Shown piece after piece: positions 1 to 11,652 of a stretch of DNA of 64,000 nt (the stretch's first letter is position 1; each line of letters begins with the position of its first letter). The translations under genes and the position numbers were made by a program. The notes beneath the pieces are model-generated. The model was not told the origin of the DNA, ran no database searches, and saw only the letters and a program-made list of their open reading frames with translations. This DNA is from Botryosphaeria dothidea (lineage: Eukaryota; Ascomycota; Dothideomycetes; Botryosphaeriales; Botryosphaeriaceae), in the NCBI GenBank assembly GCA_011503125.2, contig WWBZ02000040.1, positions 1,364,001 to 1,428,000 of the forward strand. The letters run 5' to 3'.

Positions 1-268
1 GGTTATAGCTAATCTTAATTTCTATTAATTACTATCTATAATAGCTTATATCCGGTATACTCGCGGAAATATAGTAGTATTACTATCTACGAGAAGACTA
101 AGCTAAAGAGAAAAAAAAGAAAGATTTAAGTAAGATAGCGCTACTTATATATCTCTCTAGAGTCTCTTTTACTAGTAGCGAGTTATAGAGTTTTCTTATT
201 AAGCTTTATTAAGCTTTAGAGTCCTCTTAACCTAAGGTCTCGCCGTAGAATTTATCTAAGACACTCTT
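1..268 (-). repeat. Truncated, RIP-mutated LTR of gypsy family G
   Basis: Positions 37-268 are the reverse complement of the LTR at 22384-22633, recognisable through dense G-to-A and C-to-T changes (for example the stretch next to 'actcgcggaaat' and 'tctacgagaagactaagc'). The LTR is cut at 268, where a family A LTR begins, so about 25-30 bases of its far end are missing. Positions 1-36 are AT-rich flank with no recognisable content. No coding capacity. Confidence 0.75.
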
Positions 269-500
269 TATTAGACTTCTTAAGCGCTACTACCTTAGAT
301 AACTAGATAAATACTTAATAGTAACTAGAGGCCCTAGCTTTACTAAGGATAACTCGGTTAGGTATTAGGGTACGGGCCTAGCGCTAAGCGACTAGGTATA
401 TTTACCCTTCGCCCTCTCTTTCTAGACTCTCTTTTCTTTCTCCTTATATATAGATTTTTAGTTAAAAGTAATACTATTATTTCGGCTTTACTATCTTATA
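269..500 (+). repeat. Family A gypsy LTR, copy 1a
   Basis: This is a 232-bp LTR equal in length to the other family A LTRs. It begins TATTAG (original TGTTAG) and ends CTTATA (original CCTTACA). It carries the same central blocks, 'ggcttcttaagcgc'-like, 'ctagcgctaagcgactagg' and 'taatactattatttcggc'. It is strongly depleted of CpA and TpG, as expected after RIP. Confidence 0.85.
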
Positions 501-590
501 TAATCTATATACTACTAATAAGAAACCTAAACTCGATAATCCGACACCCGTACTATTAACTAGAACCTAAACCCGATAACCTATAACTAA
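501..590 (+). repeat. Family A 5' leader fragment between two LTRs
   Basis: Ninety bases of the family A untranslated leader, starting with the primer-site segment 'aatctatatac' and running into the CCCGATAA-type leader repeats, then stopping abruptly at the start of a second LTR at 591. The same bases recur at 823-912. The LTR-leader-LTR order is not a normal element structure and points to recombination between copies. Confidence 0.7.
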
Positions 591-822
591 TATTAGGCTT
601 CTTAAGCGCTACTATCCTAGGTAACTAAGTAGATACTTAATAGTAACTAGAGGCCCTAGCTATACTAAGGATAACTCGGTTAGATACTAGGGTACGGGCC
701 TAGCGCTAAGCGACTAGGTATATTTACCCTTCGCCCTCTCTTTCTAAACTCTCTTTTCTTTCTTCTTATATATAGATTTTTAGTTAAAAGTAATACTATT
801 ATTTCGGCTTTACTACCTTATA
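591..822 (+). repeat. Family A gypsy LTR, copy 1b
   Basis: A second 232-bp family A LTR in plus orientation, from TATTAGG to CCTTATA. It is followed directly by the leader, so it is a 5' LTR whose element is cut off at 1190. Confidence 0.85.
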
Positions 823-1190
823 TAATCTATATACTACTAATAAGAAACCTAAACTCGATAACTCGATACCCGTACTATTAACTAGAACCTAAACTCGATA
901 ACCTATAACTAGAACCCGATAATACTAATAATCTATAACTAGAACTTAATAACACCGATACTCTACGATAAGTAACCTAGAAATATTAAAGAAACCTATA
1001 CTATTAGAGAAATAATAGTATAATTATAGAAAATCTATCTTCTTAAATAAGATACGAAGATCCTCGTTAATCCCGCACTAATCTCTTTAGAGTTTTACCT
1101 ATAACGTAGATTAAACTACTCCGAAACTAGAATAATTAGTAAAGATTATAGCGTAATAAAGCCTATTCTCTATAAGCTATACCCGTAGCC
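823..1190 (+). mobile_element. Family A leader and gag start, truncated
   Basis: This is the plus-strand leader (primer-site segment 824-834, then tandem ACC(T/C)(G/A)A-rich repeats) and the first bases of gag. It is the reverse complement of about 6975-7342 in copy 2. It stops at 1190, where the inverted LTR of copy 2 starts. No open frame survives. Confidence 0.75.
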
Positions 1191-1422
1191 TATAAGGTAG
1201 TAAAGCCGAAATAATAGTATTACTTTTAACTAAAAATCTATATATAAGGAGAAAGAAAAGAGAGTCTAAAAAGAGAGGGCGAAGGATAAATATACCTAGT
1301 CGCTTAGCGCTGGGCCCGTACCCTAGTACCTAACCGAGTTATTCTTAGTATAGCTAGGGCCTCTAGTTACTATTAAGTATCTACCTAGTTACCTAGGGTA
1401 GTAGCGCTTAAGGGGCCTAATA
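1191..1422 (-). repeat. Family A copy 2, 3' LTR
   Basis: 232 bp. Read on the minus strand it starts TATTAGGCCCC (original TGTTAGG) and ends CCTTATA. It lies directly against the polypurine tract at 1423-1437. Confidence 0.9.
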
Positions 1423-1437
1423 CTATCCCCCCCTTCT
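1423..1437 (-). other. Polypurine tract, family A copy 2
   Basis: The plus strand reads 'ctatcccccccttct', so the minus strand has AGAAGGGGGGGATAG immediately before the 3' LTR. This is the expected place and composition for the second-strand primer. The same tract recurs in copy 3 at 11407-11420. Confidence 0.85.
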
Positions 1438-1439
1438 CT

Positions 1440-4400
1440 AAGCGAGGTCTACTAAGCTTCTTAAAAAATTCGGGTAGCTCAGGCGCGTTCTTATAGTATA
1501 CGTAGTACTTACGGATTTTATTAGGAGTATTCTTATAGTTACTCTAGTATTACTATAGGAGATTAGAGTTCTACTCGTCCTAGTTACCTATAAAGATAAC
1601 CTTATACTATACTCTATATCTTAAGTTTCGGTAGTCTACTACCTCTAGTACTTCCTACTTCTTATAAGTTTTATTCTCGTTCTTATTAAAGATTATATAT
1701 ACTAGGCTAGGCTCCTAGACCTAACCCGGATATAGGTTATCTAGAGTAAGGTATAGCTTCTAGGGGTGGAATATAGAAAAGATTCCTTTCTCTTATATAT
1801 AAGGAGGTATAGTAACTTCGTATACTTTACCGTTAATTAACCTAGTAATTTCCTACGGACTAAGGTTCTTTAGTAAGAGAGACTTACTATTCCGTTCTAG
1901 GTTAAAGTCTTAGGCGTTAATAAATACTTTATCGCCTATACGGAAGGTAGAGTGTAGCTAGCGGAATTTATCTATATAGCGGGCTTATTCTTCTTATATC
2001 TAGGCTAGTTAATCTTAGAGAAAGCTTTTTATAGTATTTAACCTTTTAACTAACCGGTCTACTCTAATTACTTCTACTTTTCTAGTACCCTAGTAGATTT
2101 TTATAGGTTCTAAGCTAGTACGTAGATAGAATCCGTTATCTACGAAGAATAGCGATATACTAGTTAATACGCTAATATACGTATTAGCTATAAATTTAGC
2201 TTTAGGTAGGAAGTCGACCTAGTTATCTTGCGCGTAGTTAATATATATCCGGAGGTACTTTTTAAGACCTTTAATAGAGCTTTCGCTCTAACTATTAGTC
2301 TAGGGGTAAAATATAGTTAATATTTTAATCTTTACGTTATATCGTTCTATAATTCTTCTATAGATATAGAAGTCTATAGCGCTGCCTCGGTCGGAGACGA
2401 TATCTATTAGAAAACCTCGTATATAAAAGAGGCGGCGGTTTAGAACCTCTACGGTTTCTTTAGTACTTAGCGTTATTATTAGCTCGTAGATCTTTTCCTT
2501 AGTTAAACGGTCTATAATAACTAGGTAGTATCGGTATCTCTAATTCCTCCTAATATATAGCGGTAGTTTTTCCGTAAAGTCTAGGGCTACGTAGAGCTAC
2601 TTCTACTAGGGGATAGAGAGCGGTCTTAGTAGTTCTTACTTTTACTCCGAGTATAGCTTATAGCGGCGGTAGTAGTAATAGTTCTTATAGAAACGAGTAA
2701 TATCTTTTCTTTATCTAGCCCACTAGTAGTTTTCTATAAGCTTCCTATATATAGCCTTAGGTCTTAGATATTCTATAAGTAGTTTTTCGTAGTAATTCTT
2801 TAGGAGGCGTAGGCGTAGTAGTTGGTAGTCTAGGATAATAAGCGCGTCTTTTAGCTATACCTAACTATCTTTTACTAAGAAGTTCTAAATATTTTTCTTA
2901 TAGCCCTTCCTAATTAAGTGGCTTAGTATACGTCTATCTTCTATATTAATACTTCTACGGAGGTCCTAGATTACCCTATCCTTCTCGTAGGCTTCGCTAA
3001 TAAGTATGTCGAGGTCTTTCTATATAGCTTCCTAGGTTTCCTAGGCTTTATAGATTTCCTAGGTCTAGTTATCTTCCGGCTCTTAAGAGTCTAACTCTTC
3101 CTCCTCTAGGTTATTAGTAGTAAAGAGGATAGAATTAATAGTAATCTTTATATTAGGTTCTAGGTTTAAGTCCCGAAGTAGTTATTAGAACCGGTGTTGC
3201 TTCCTTAGGTCGTTAATTCCTTACGGTAGATCCTGCGTTCTCCTTATAAGCGAGTCTAGCTTCTCTTCTTATTTTCCTAGCCGGTAGGAGATAATAAAGT
3301 TAAAGGCGGATAGAAATTTAGCCTAGCGGGCTTAACGGCTAGTTAGTTACTTAGTTATTATAAAATACTCTAGGTTCTTATAATCCGTAAGTAACTTAAT
3401 AGGCTTATCTATAGGAGTGCTTATAAGTTCTAGTTCCTAAGTCTTAAAGGAGCGAATAATAGCGAGTAGCTCTTTATCGTAGATTATATAGTTATACTTA
3501 GTTAAGGACATTTTCTTAGAGAAGTATACAACTAGTTTAAGTACTTTATCGTGTATCTAAGATAGGATACCTGCACTAACAAAGTCTAAGGCATCCGTTT
3601 TAACCTATATTTCCTTTTTAGGGTCGAAATATACGAGGATAGGTGTAGAGGTGAATGCGGCTTGTAGCTGATTAAAGGCGGTTTGTTTCTTATTATCCCA
3701 TGTGAAGTCCTAGTATCTTATCTTGCGTTTCCTATTTCTAGTTGTAAAGTGTTCTTCTTTTGTCATCTTAGTAAGGGGGCGTGCTATATAGGAGAAGTTC
3801 TTAATAAAGCGGCGGTAGAAATTTGCAAAGCCAAGAAAGGCTTGTATATCCTTTACTAACGTTAGTACCTCCTAATTAATAATAGCTAAGACTTTTTCTA
3901 GGTCTATTTCGATTCCGTTTATACTTATAATAAGGCTAAGGTATTTAACTAATCTGACATTAAACTCGTATTTATTAAGGTCGAGTTAAAGACCACGGTC
4001 CTTTAGTCGTTAGAGGACTTTATTAACGTTTTTAGCGTATTCCTCCTCCTTTTTACTATAGATAAGGATGTTATCTAGGTACGCTATATAAAACTTGTCT
4101 AGATATTCGAGCATAGAATTATTAATATAGCTCTAAAAGGTGCCTAGCGTATTATAGAGCCTAAAGAGTATAACTAGGTATTCGTACTAACTAAAGCGAG
4201 TGTTAAAAGCGGTGAGATACTTATAGCCTTTCTTAATTCGGATCCGGTTAAAAGTATAGATAACGTCGAGTTTAGTAAAGATCTTAGCCTTACTAAGCTG
4301 GGTAAGGGTTTTATTAATATATAGGATTAGGTATCGATTCTTCTTAGTAATAGCGTTTAGGGCTCTATAGTTAATATAGACCCTAAGTTCTTCTCCTAGC

Positions 4401-5390
4401 TTTCTAATAATAAGTAGAGGTGCGGTATAGTCCGAAGAGCTAGGGCGAATAAACCCTTTTCCGAGATGTTCGTTAATATACTTCTTAACCGCTTCGTTTT
4501 CCTATTAAGATATTAGGCGGTAGCTTTTTATATAAGGAGGTTTATAGTTAGGTTTAAGCTTAATTTTATAGTCTTCTTTCTAGTAAGGAGGGAGTATATC
4601 CGCTTCTATCTTATCCTAGAGTTCTTTAATCTAGTAGTATTCCTTTAGCAGCCGGGCAAGACGTTCTTCTCTCCTATATATCTTCTTTCCATCTATAAAC
4701 TTCTAGAAATTATCTTCTCTAGTTATAGCTACGCTAGTATTTATAGTAGGTTCCGCGGGTGTATAGTAGTATCCTTTATATCTAGGAAGTAATACTAGAT
4801 AAAAGAGTAGGGATATAGAATATAGTTAAATGTCTAGTTAAGATTTCTCTGTCTTTTATTTAGGTCGGCACCTAATAGCGTATTTAGTATAAGGTTTTAT
4901 GGTAAGATAGCTAGCCTTAAAGTACTAAGGCTTATAAAACTTAACTAACCGCTTATTCTAGTCGATATACGGGTTATAAGTGCGTAACTATCCGTCTCTA
5001 AGAATTAGTAGATAGTCTCCTAGGTTGGTAATATAGTAGAGAAGTTATTCTTTATGAGAACTAATATTAATATCGACTAGAGAGGCGTGGGTGATATATT
5101 AAGAGAATATTCTATCTCCTAAAGTTATGGTAATCCGTTTAATAAGAGAGATCTTTATTATCTTATATGCGCGAATAAAGAAGGTATCGATAAGCTTAGC
5201 TTAGCTTCTATTATCGATAAGAGAACGTATATTACTACTAGCTACTATAGCATATATAATAAGGTAGGTTCCCTTAATTTTACACGCGCGATTGTCTACT
5301 GCGAAGTTTAATACCTTTATCTCTTTCTAACTACGACTAGCTAGCTACTCGCCTAGCTCCTTCTACTTATATAGTTCTAGAAGGCGACTT
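1440..5390 (-). pseudogene. Family A pol (protease-RT-RNaseH-integrase), dead
   Basis: The order of domains is protease, RT, RNase H, integrase. The RT signature is readable at about 4060-4095 as AYLDNILIYS, where the functional family motif is YLDD; the second catalytic Asp has become Asn, the change expected from G-to-A mutation. A conserved RT block '[19 protein letters not shown]' is readable about 350 bases upstream in the coding direction. RNase H (DALDF, normally DASDF) and integrase follow. Dozens of TAG/TAA codons interrupt the frame, so no product is possible. There is less CpA loss at about 3540-3860 than elsewhere. Confidence 0.85.
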
Positions 5391-5399
5391 ACTCCTAGG

Positions 5400-7030
5400 A
5401 CTAGGAGTTTTCCGACTCGCTATTAGAGTCGAGTTCCTTAATACTCTAGATATGCGTAAACCTAGCGCGGTTGTTATTAGGATAGTAGGTATTAGATATA
5501 AAGTAGCCTAAGCCTCTGCAGCTACGGTAGCGTCCCTACCTCGTTATTACGAGGCGTTTCTCGTCTAATAGCTTTAAGGGTTTTAGCTTAGGCTTATACT
5601 ATAGTCTAATCTAGTCTCTTAGTTTAGTAGTAGTAGGTATACGGCCCTATTAGCTATCTTAGTTTATATTGCCGCTTCTAGTTCTATCCTAGCGGCTAAG
5701 GTTACCTTAAGTAGGTTCCTAGTTATAGGTAGGCTTAGTGCGATCCCTTTTAGGATTATTGCTGTTGTTTATCCTTTTATTAGAACGGATATTTATAGAC
5801 TTAATCTCTTAACGACGATATTCGGCCTTGCGGAGAGTTTCGAGTAGCTATTCGAGAGAGGTAAAGGTAAGGATAGCTACTAAGAGGGCTAAGCTAATAG
5901 AAATGCTATTCTATATCTTATCGATCTTCTCTTCTTTAGTAGGATTAGTAAGGGACTAGAGTGTATATAGGCGGGCGTGGTAGGAGTCTACCGTCTCTTT
6001 CTCGCTTTATCTAGTAAGAATAAGGTTATTAGTAGCTTTTTTCTTTGCGATATCTATTCCATATGTCTTTCCTAGCTTTTCTAAGAAATCTAGGGCTATC
6101 CGGCAGCTGTTAATATACGGACGTATTATAGCGGCGATTAAATTAGTAAGACGAGAGTAGATATAGCGGATTATTAGCTTCTAATTTTCTTAGAAGAAGT
6201 TCTCTTCGACTTTAAGCTTAAAGATTATATTATCCTTAAAGTTAACGAAAGTATGGATGTTAGTAGAGATAAGCTTGTTAACATCTCCTATAAGTATCTT
6301 ACGTGAGCCCTAATAAGAAAGGGTTCGCTGTAAGGTAGTAGTTTCCTCTCTTGGTTGACGTTCCTAGTTAAGGCTATAAATGTTAGTACTAGGGAGGGTA
6401 CCCGTATGAGGGTTAGTAATATCCTTAGTTAGAAGGTTGTTTTCTTAAATAAGCCGGCTAATCTTATCGTTGCTTTCTTTAATAACTCTATTAGATCTAG
6501 CGATTATCTTCTTATAGGTCTGCTTAAGTTTCTTGTACTTATCCTAAAGAGAGGCGTAGGCTATATACTCTTTACTAGCGGCTATTTAAGTAACTTAGAG
6601 GACGTAGTAGAACTTAGTGCGCTGGTTTACTGTTACTATAGTGTACTAGTTGTAGAAGGCATGTTCGTTGGGCCAGCGAATGGAGTCGAGTCCGTGGTTA
6701 CTTGGTATTCCGGGGTTAATGGTAAGGTCAAGATCCGTGGCTAATGAATATACAAGTTCTTCGGGTTCTAGGTTTCTGCGTAAGGTAGTGCGATATAAGG
6801 TGAGACCGGTAGCTTGACTTTGCTGGTCTAAGGCATTAGGAAAGCCCTAAAATGGGATAGCGCTACTTGTAAACTCGTTGAGGTTCTAGCTGGGTCCCCT
6901 AACTATGTTGCTAAATAATCCTTCTTTATTATCGCTTAGGTAAATAGAAGTAGTGCTAGCGATACTGCTAGTACGGCTACGGGTGTAGCTTGTAGGGAAT
7001 AGGCTTTATTGCGCTATAATCTTTGCTAAT
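5400..7030 (-). pseudogene. Family A gag, dead
   Basis: This is the region between the leader and pol in a gypsy element, so gag by position. Near its 3' end (about 5480-5540) a zinc-knuckle-like segment can be seen as CRSCRG followed by a Tyr where the family has His, consistent with a CAC-to-TAC change. The rest is full of stops. The copy 4 equivalent (40430-42060) is less mutated and supports the same reading. Confidence 0.6.
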
Positions 7031-7330
7031 TATTCTGGTTTCGGAGTAGTTTGATCTACGTTATAGGTGAAACTCTAAAGAGATTAGTGCGGGATTAACG
7101 AGGATCTTCGTATCTTATTTAAGAAGATAGATTTCCTATAATTGTACTGTTGTTTCTCTAATAGTATAGGTTTCTTTAATATTTCTAGGTTGCTTATCGT
7201 AGAGTGTCGGTGTTATTAAGTTCTAGTTGTAGGTTATTAGTATTATCGGGTTCTAGTTGTAGGTTATCGAGTTTAGGTTCTGGTTGATGGTACGGGTGTC
7301 GGGTTATCGAGTTTAGGTTTCTTATTAGTA

Positions 7331-7341
7331 GTATATAGATT
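7331..7341 (-). other. Self-complementary primer-binding site, family A copy 2
   Basis: The plus strand has 'gtatatagatt' one base outside the LTR, and its inverse 'aatctatatat' lies inside the LTR at 7387-7397. RIP has altered this copy; in copy 4 the pair is a perfect 11-nt inverted repeat (42364-42374 and 42420-42430). The layout matches self-primed reverse transcription rather than tRNA priming. Confidence 0.65.
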
Positions 7342-7342
7342 G

Positions 7343-7574
7343 TGTAAGGCAGCAAAGCCGAAATAATAGTATTACTTTTAACTAAAAATCTATATATAAG
7401 GAGAAAGGAAAGAGAGTCTAGAAAGAGAGGGCGAAGAGTAAATATACCTAGTCGCTTAGCGCTAGGCCCGTACCCTAGTGCCTAACCGAGTTATTCTTAG
7501 TATAGCTAGGGCCTCTAGTTACTATTAAGTATCTACCTAGTTGCCTAGGGTAGTAGCGCTTAAGGGGCCTAATA
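7343..7574 (-). repeat. Family A copy 2, 5' LTR
   Basis: 232 bp, with plus-strand ends 'tgtaagg' and 'cctaata'. It is less mutated than the left LTR (it keeps 'ggcagcaaagcc'). The TATA-like box and transcript start are inferred by comparison with copy 4. Confidence 0.9.
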
Positions 7575-10500
7575 TCTATCTTATTATATATACTATAGTA
7601 GCTAGTAGTAATACACGTTCTCTTATCGATAATAGAAGCTAAGCTAAGCTTATCGATGCCTCCTTTATTCGCGTATATAAGATAATAAAGATCCCTCTTA
7701 TTAAACGGATTACTATAACTTTAGAAGATAGAATATTCTCTTAATATATTACCCACGCCTCTTTAGTCGATATTAATATTAGTTCTTATAAAGAATAACT
7801 TCTCTGCTATATTACTAACCTAGGAGACTATCTACTAATCCTTAGAGACGGATAGTTACGTACTTATAACCCGTATATCGACTAAGATAAGCGGTTAGTT
7901 AAGTTTTATAAGCCTTAGTGCTTTAAGGCTGGCTATCTTACTATAAAACCTTATACTAAATACGCTATTAGGTGCCGACCTAAATAAAAGATAGAGAAAT
8001 CTTAACTAGACATTTAACTATATTCTACATCCCTACTCTTTTACCTAGCATTACTTCCTAGATATAAAGAATACTACTATATACCCGCGGAACCTACTAT
8101 AAATACTAGCGTGGCTACAACTAGAGAAGATAATTTCTAAAAGTTTATAGATAGAAAGAAGATATATAGGAGAGAAGAACGTCTTACCCGGCTACTAAAG
8201 GAATACTACTAGATTAAAGAACTCTAGAATAAGATAGAAGCGGATATACTCCCTCCTTACTAAAAAGAAGACTATAAAATTAAGCTTAAACCTAACTATA
8301 AACCTCCTTATATAAAAAGCTACCGCCTAATATCTTAATAGAAAAACGAAGCGGTTAAGAAGTATATTAACGAATATCTCGGAAAAGGGTTTATTCGCCC
8401 TAGCTCTTCGGACTATACCGTACCTCTACTTATTATTAGAAAGCTAGGAGGAGGACTTAGAGTCTATATTAACTATAGAGCTCTAAACGCTATTACTAAG
8501 AAGAATCGATACCTAATCCTATATATTAATAAAACTCTTACCTAGCTTAGTAAGGCTAAGATCTTTACTAAACTCGACGTTATCTATACTTTTAACCGGA
8601 TCCGAATTAAGAAAGGCTATAAGTACCTTACCGCTTTTAACACTCGCTTTAGTTAGTACGAATACCTAGTTATACCCTTTAGGCTCTATAATACGCCAGG
8701 CACCTTTTAGAGCTATATTAACAATTCTATACTCGAATATCTAGATAAGTTTTATATAGCGTATCTAGATAATATCCTTATCTATAGTAAAAAGAAGGAG
8801 GAACACGCTAAAAACGTTAATAAAGTCCTCTAACGACTAAAGGACCGTAGTCTTCAACTCGACCTTAATAAATACGAGTTTAATATTAGATTAGTTAAAT
8901 ACCTTAGCCTTATTATAAGTATAAACGGAATCGAAATAGACCTAGAAAAAGTCTTAGCTATTATTAATTAGGAGGTACTAACGTTAGTAAAGGATGTATA
9001 AGCCTTTCTTAGCTTTGTAAATTTCTACCGCCGCTTTATTAAGAACTTCTCCTATATAGTACGCCCCCTTACTAAGATAATAAAAGGAGAATACTTTACA
9101 ACTAGAAATGGAAAACGCAAGATAAGATACTAGGACTTTACATGGGATAATAAGAAATAAACCGCCTTTAATCAGCTACAAGCCGCATTCACCTCTATAC
9201 CTATCCTCGTATATTTCGACTCTAAAAAGAAAATATAGGTTAAAACGGATGCCTTAGACTTTGTTAGTATAGGTATTCTATCTTAGATATACGATAGAGT
9301 ACTTAAACTAGTTATATACTTCTCTAAGAAAATATCCTTAACTAAGTGCAACTATATAATCTACGACAAAGAGCTACTCGCTATTATTCGCTCCTTTAAG
9401 ACTTGGAAACTAGAACTTATAAGTACTTCTATAGACAAGCCCATTAAGGTGCTTACGGATTATAAGAACCTAGAGTATTTTATAATAACTAAGTAACTAA
9501 CTAGCCGTTAAGCCCGCTAGGCTAAATTTCTATCCGCCTTTAACTTTATTATCTCCTACCGGCTAGGAAAATAAGGAGAGAAGCTAGACTCGCTTATAAG
9601 GAGAACGTAGGACCTACCGTAAGGAATTAACGACCTAAGGAAGTAATACCGGTTCTAATAACTACTTCGGGACTTAAACCTAGAACCTAATATAAAGATT
9701 ACTATTAATTCTATCCTCTTTACTACTAATAACCTAGAGAAGGAGGAGTTAGACTCTTAAGAGCCGGAAGATAACTAGACCTAGGAAATCTATAAAGCCC
9801 GGGAAACCTAGGAAGCTATATAGAAAGACCTCGATATACTTATTAGCGAAGCCTACGAGAAGGATAGGGTAATCTAGGACCTCCGTAGAAGTATTAATAT
9901 AGAAGATAGACGTGTACTAAGCTACTTAATTAGGAAGGGCTATAAGAAAAATATTTAGGACTTCTTAGTAAAAGATAGTTAGGTATAGCTAAAAGACGCG
10001 CTTGTTGTCCTAGACTACTAACTACTACGCCTACGCCTCTTAAAGGATTACTACGAAAAACTACTTATAGGATACCTAGGACCTAAGGCTATATATAGGG
10101 AGCTTATAGAAAACTATTAGTAGGCTAGATAAAGAGAAGATATTACTCGTTTCTATAAGAACTATTACTACTACCGCCGCTATAAGCTATACTTAGAGTA
10201 AAAGTAAGGACTACTAAGACCGCTCTCTATCCCTTAGTAGAAGTAGCTCTACGTAGCCCTAGACTTTACGGAAAAACTACCGCTATATATTAGGAGAAAT
10301 TAGGGATATCGATACTACCTAGTTATTATAGACCGTTTAACTAAGGAAAAGATCTACGAGCTAATAATAACGCTAAGTACTAAAGAAACCGTAGAGGTTC
10401 TAAACCGCCGCCTCTTTTATATACGAGGTTTTCTAATAGATATCGTCTCCGACCGAGGCAGCGCTATAGACTTCTATATCTATAGAAGAATTATAGAACG

Positions 10501-11406
10501 ATATAACGTAAAGATTAAAATATTAACTATATTTTACTTCTAGACTAATAGCTAGAGCGAAAGCTCTATTAAAGGTCTTAAAAAGTACCTTCGGATATAT
10601 ATTAACTACGCGTAAGATAACTAGGTCGACTTCCTACCTAAAGCTAAATTTATAGCTAATACGTATATTAGCGTATTAACTAGTATATCGCTATTCTTCG
10701 TAGATAACGGATTCTATCTACGCACTAGCTTAGAACCTATAAAAATCTACTAGGATACTAGAAAAGTAGAAGTAATTAGGGTAGACCGGTTAGTTAAAAG
10801 GTTAAATACTATAAGAAGCTTCCTTTAAGATTAACTAGCCTAGATATAAGAAGAATAAGCCCGCTATATAGATAAATTCCGCTAGCTACACCCTGCCTTC
10901 CGTATAGGCGATAAAGTATTTATTAACGCCCGAGACTTTAACCTAGGACGGAATAGTAAGTCTCTCTTACTAAAGAATCTTAGTCCGTAGGAAATTACTA
11001 GGTTAATTAACGGCAAAGTATACGAAGTTGCTATATCTCCTTATATATAAGAGAAAGAAATCTTTCCTATATTCTACCCCTAGAAGCTATATCTTACCCT
11101 AGATAACCTATATCTAGGTTAGGTCTAGAAGCCTAGCCTAGTATATATAATCTTTAATAAGGACGAGAATAAAACTTATAAGGAGTAGGAAGTACTAGAG
11201 GTAGTAGACTACCGAAACTTAAGGTATAGAGTATAGTATAAGGTTATCTTTATAGGTAACTAGGACGAGTAGAACTCTAATCCTCTATAGTAATACTAGG
11301 GTAACTATAAGAATACTCCTAATAAAATCCGTAAGTACTACGTATACTATAAGGACGCGCCCGAGCTACCCGAATTTTTTAAGAAGCTTAGTAGACCTCG
11401 CTTAGA
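7575..11406 (+). pseudogene. Family A pol, copy 3, dead
   Basis: Translation through the stops gives the RT segment '[12 protein letters not shown]' near 8480 and the catalytic motif AYLDNILIYS at about 8760-8790, again with Asp-to-Asn at the second catalytic position. RNase H is marked by 'KTDALDFVSIGILS' near 9243, followed by an RNase H-like VYF-to-IYF pattern. The integrase region ends in a conserved segment containing 'EFFKKLSRPRLEKGG' just before the polypurine tract. Stops are TAG and TAA replacing CAG, CAA and TGG. No product is expected. Confidence 0.85.
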
Positions 11407-11420
11407 GAAGGGGGGGATAG
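11407..11420 (+). other. Polypurine tract, family A copy 3
   Basis: 'gaagggggggatag' directly before the 3' LTR, identical in type to the tract of copy 2. Confidence 0.85.
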
Positions 11421-11652
11421 TATTAGGCCCCTTAAGCGCTACTACCCTAGGCAACTAGGTAGATACTTAATAGTAACTAGAGGCCCTAGCTATACTAAGG
11501 ATAACTCGGTTAGATACTAGGGTACGGGCCCAGCGCTAAGCGATTAGGTATATTTACCCTTCGCCCTCTCTTTCTAGACTCTCTTTCCTTTCTTCTTATA
11601 TATAGATTTTTAGTTAAAAGTAATACTATTATTTCGGCTTTACTACCTTATA
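11421..11652 (+). repeat. Family A copy 3, 3' LTR
   Basis: 232 bp from TATTAGGCCCC to CCTTATA, followed directly by LINE sequence at 11653. Confidence 0.9.

Larger units (their letters stand above)
1191..7574 (-). mobile_element. Gypsy family A, full-length RIPed copy 2
   Basis: A 6384-bp Ty3/gypsy element on the minus strand with two 232-bp LTRs (1191-1422 and 7343-7574), a polypurine tract next to the left LTR and a self-complementary primer site next to the right LTR. From right to left the internal part holds leader, gag (about 5400-7030), protease, reverse transcriptase (about 4060-4500), RNase H (about 3350-3660), integrase (about 2200-2800) and an integrase C-terminal region (about 1440-1970). 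All frames are broken by many stop codons. Its flanks, TAGCC on the left and TCTAT on the right, are not a target duplication, so at least one boundary has been rearranged. Confidence 0.88.
7575..11652 (+). mobile_element. Gypsy family A copy 3, 5'-truncated
   Basis: A plus-strand copy that begins in mid-element at the gag/pol border and runs to a complete 3' LTR (11421-11652). It is the inverse of copy 2 positions about 1191-5270, so the two copies form a large inverted repeat. RT is at about 8370-8800, RNase H at about 9200-9500, integrase at about 10080-10650, C-terminal region at about 10900-11400. It is heavily RIPed. Confidence 0.85.
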
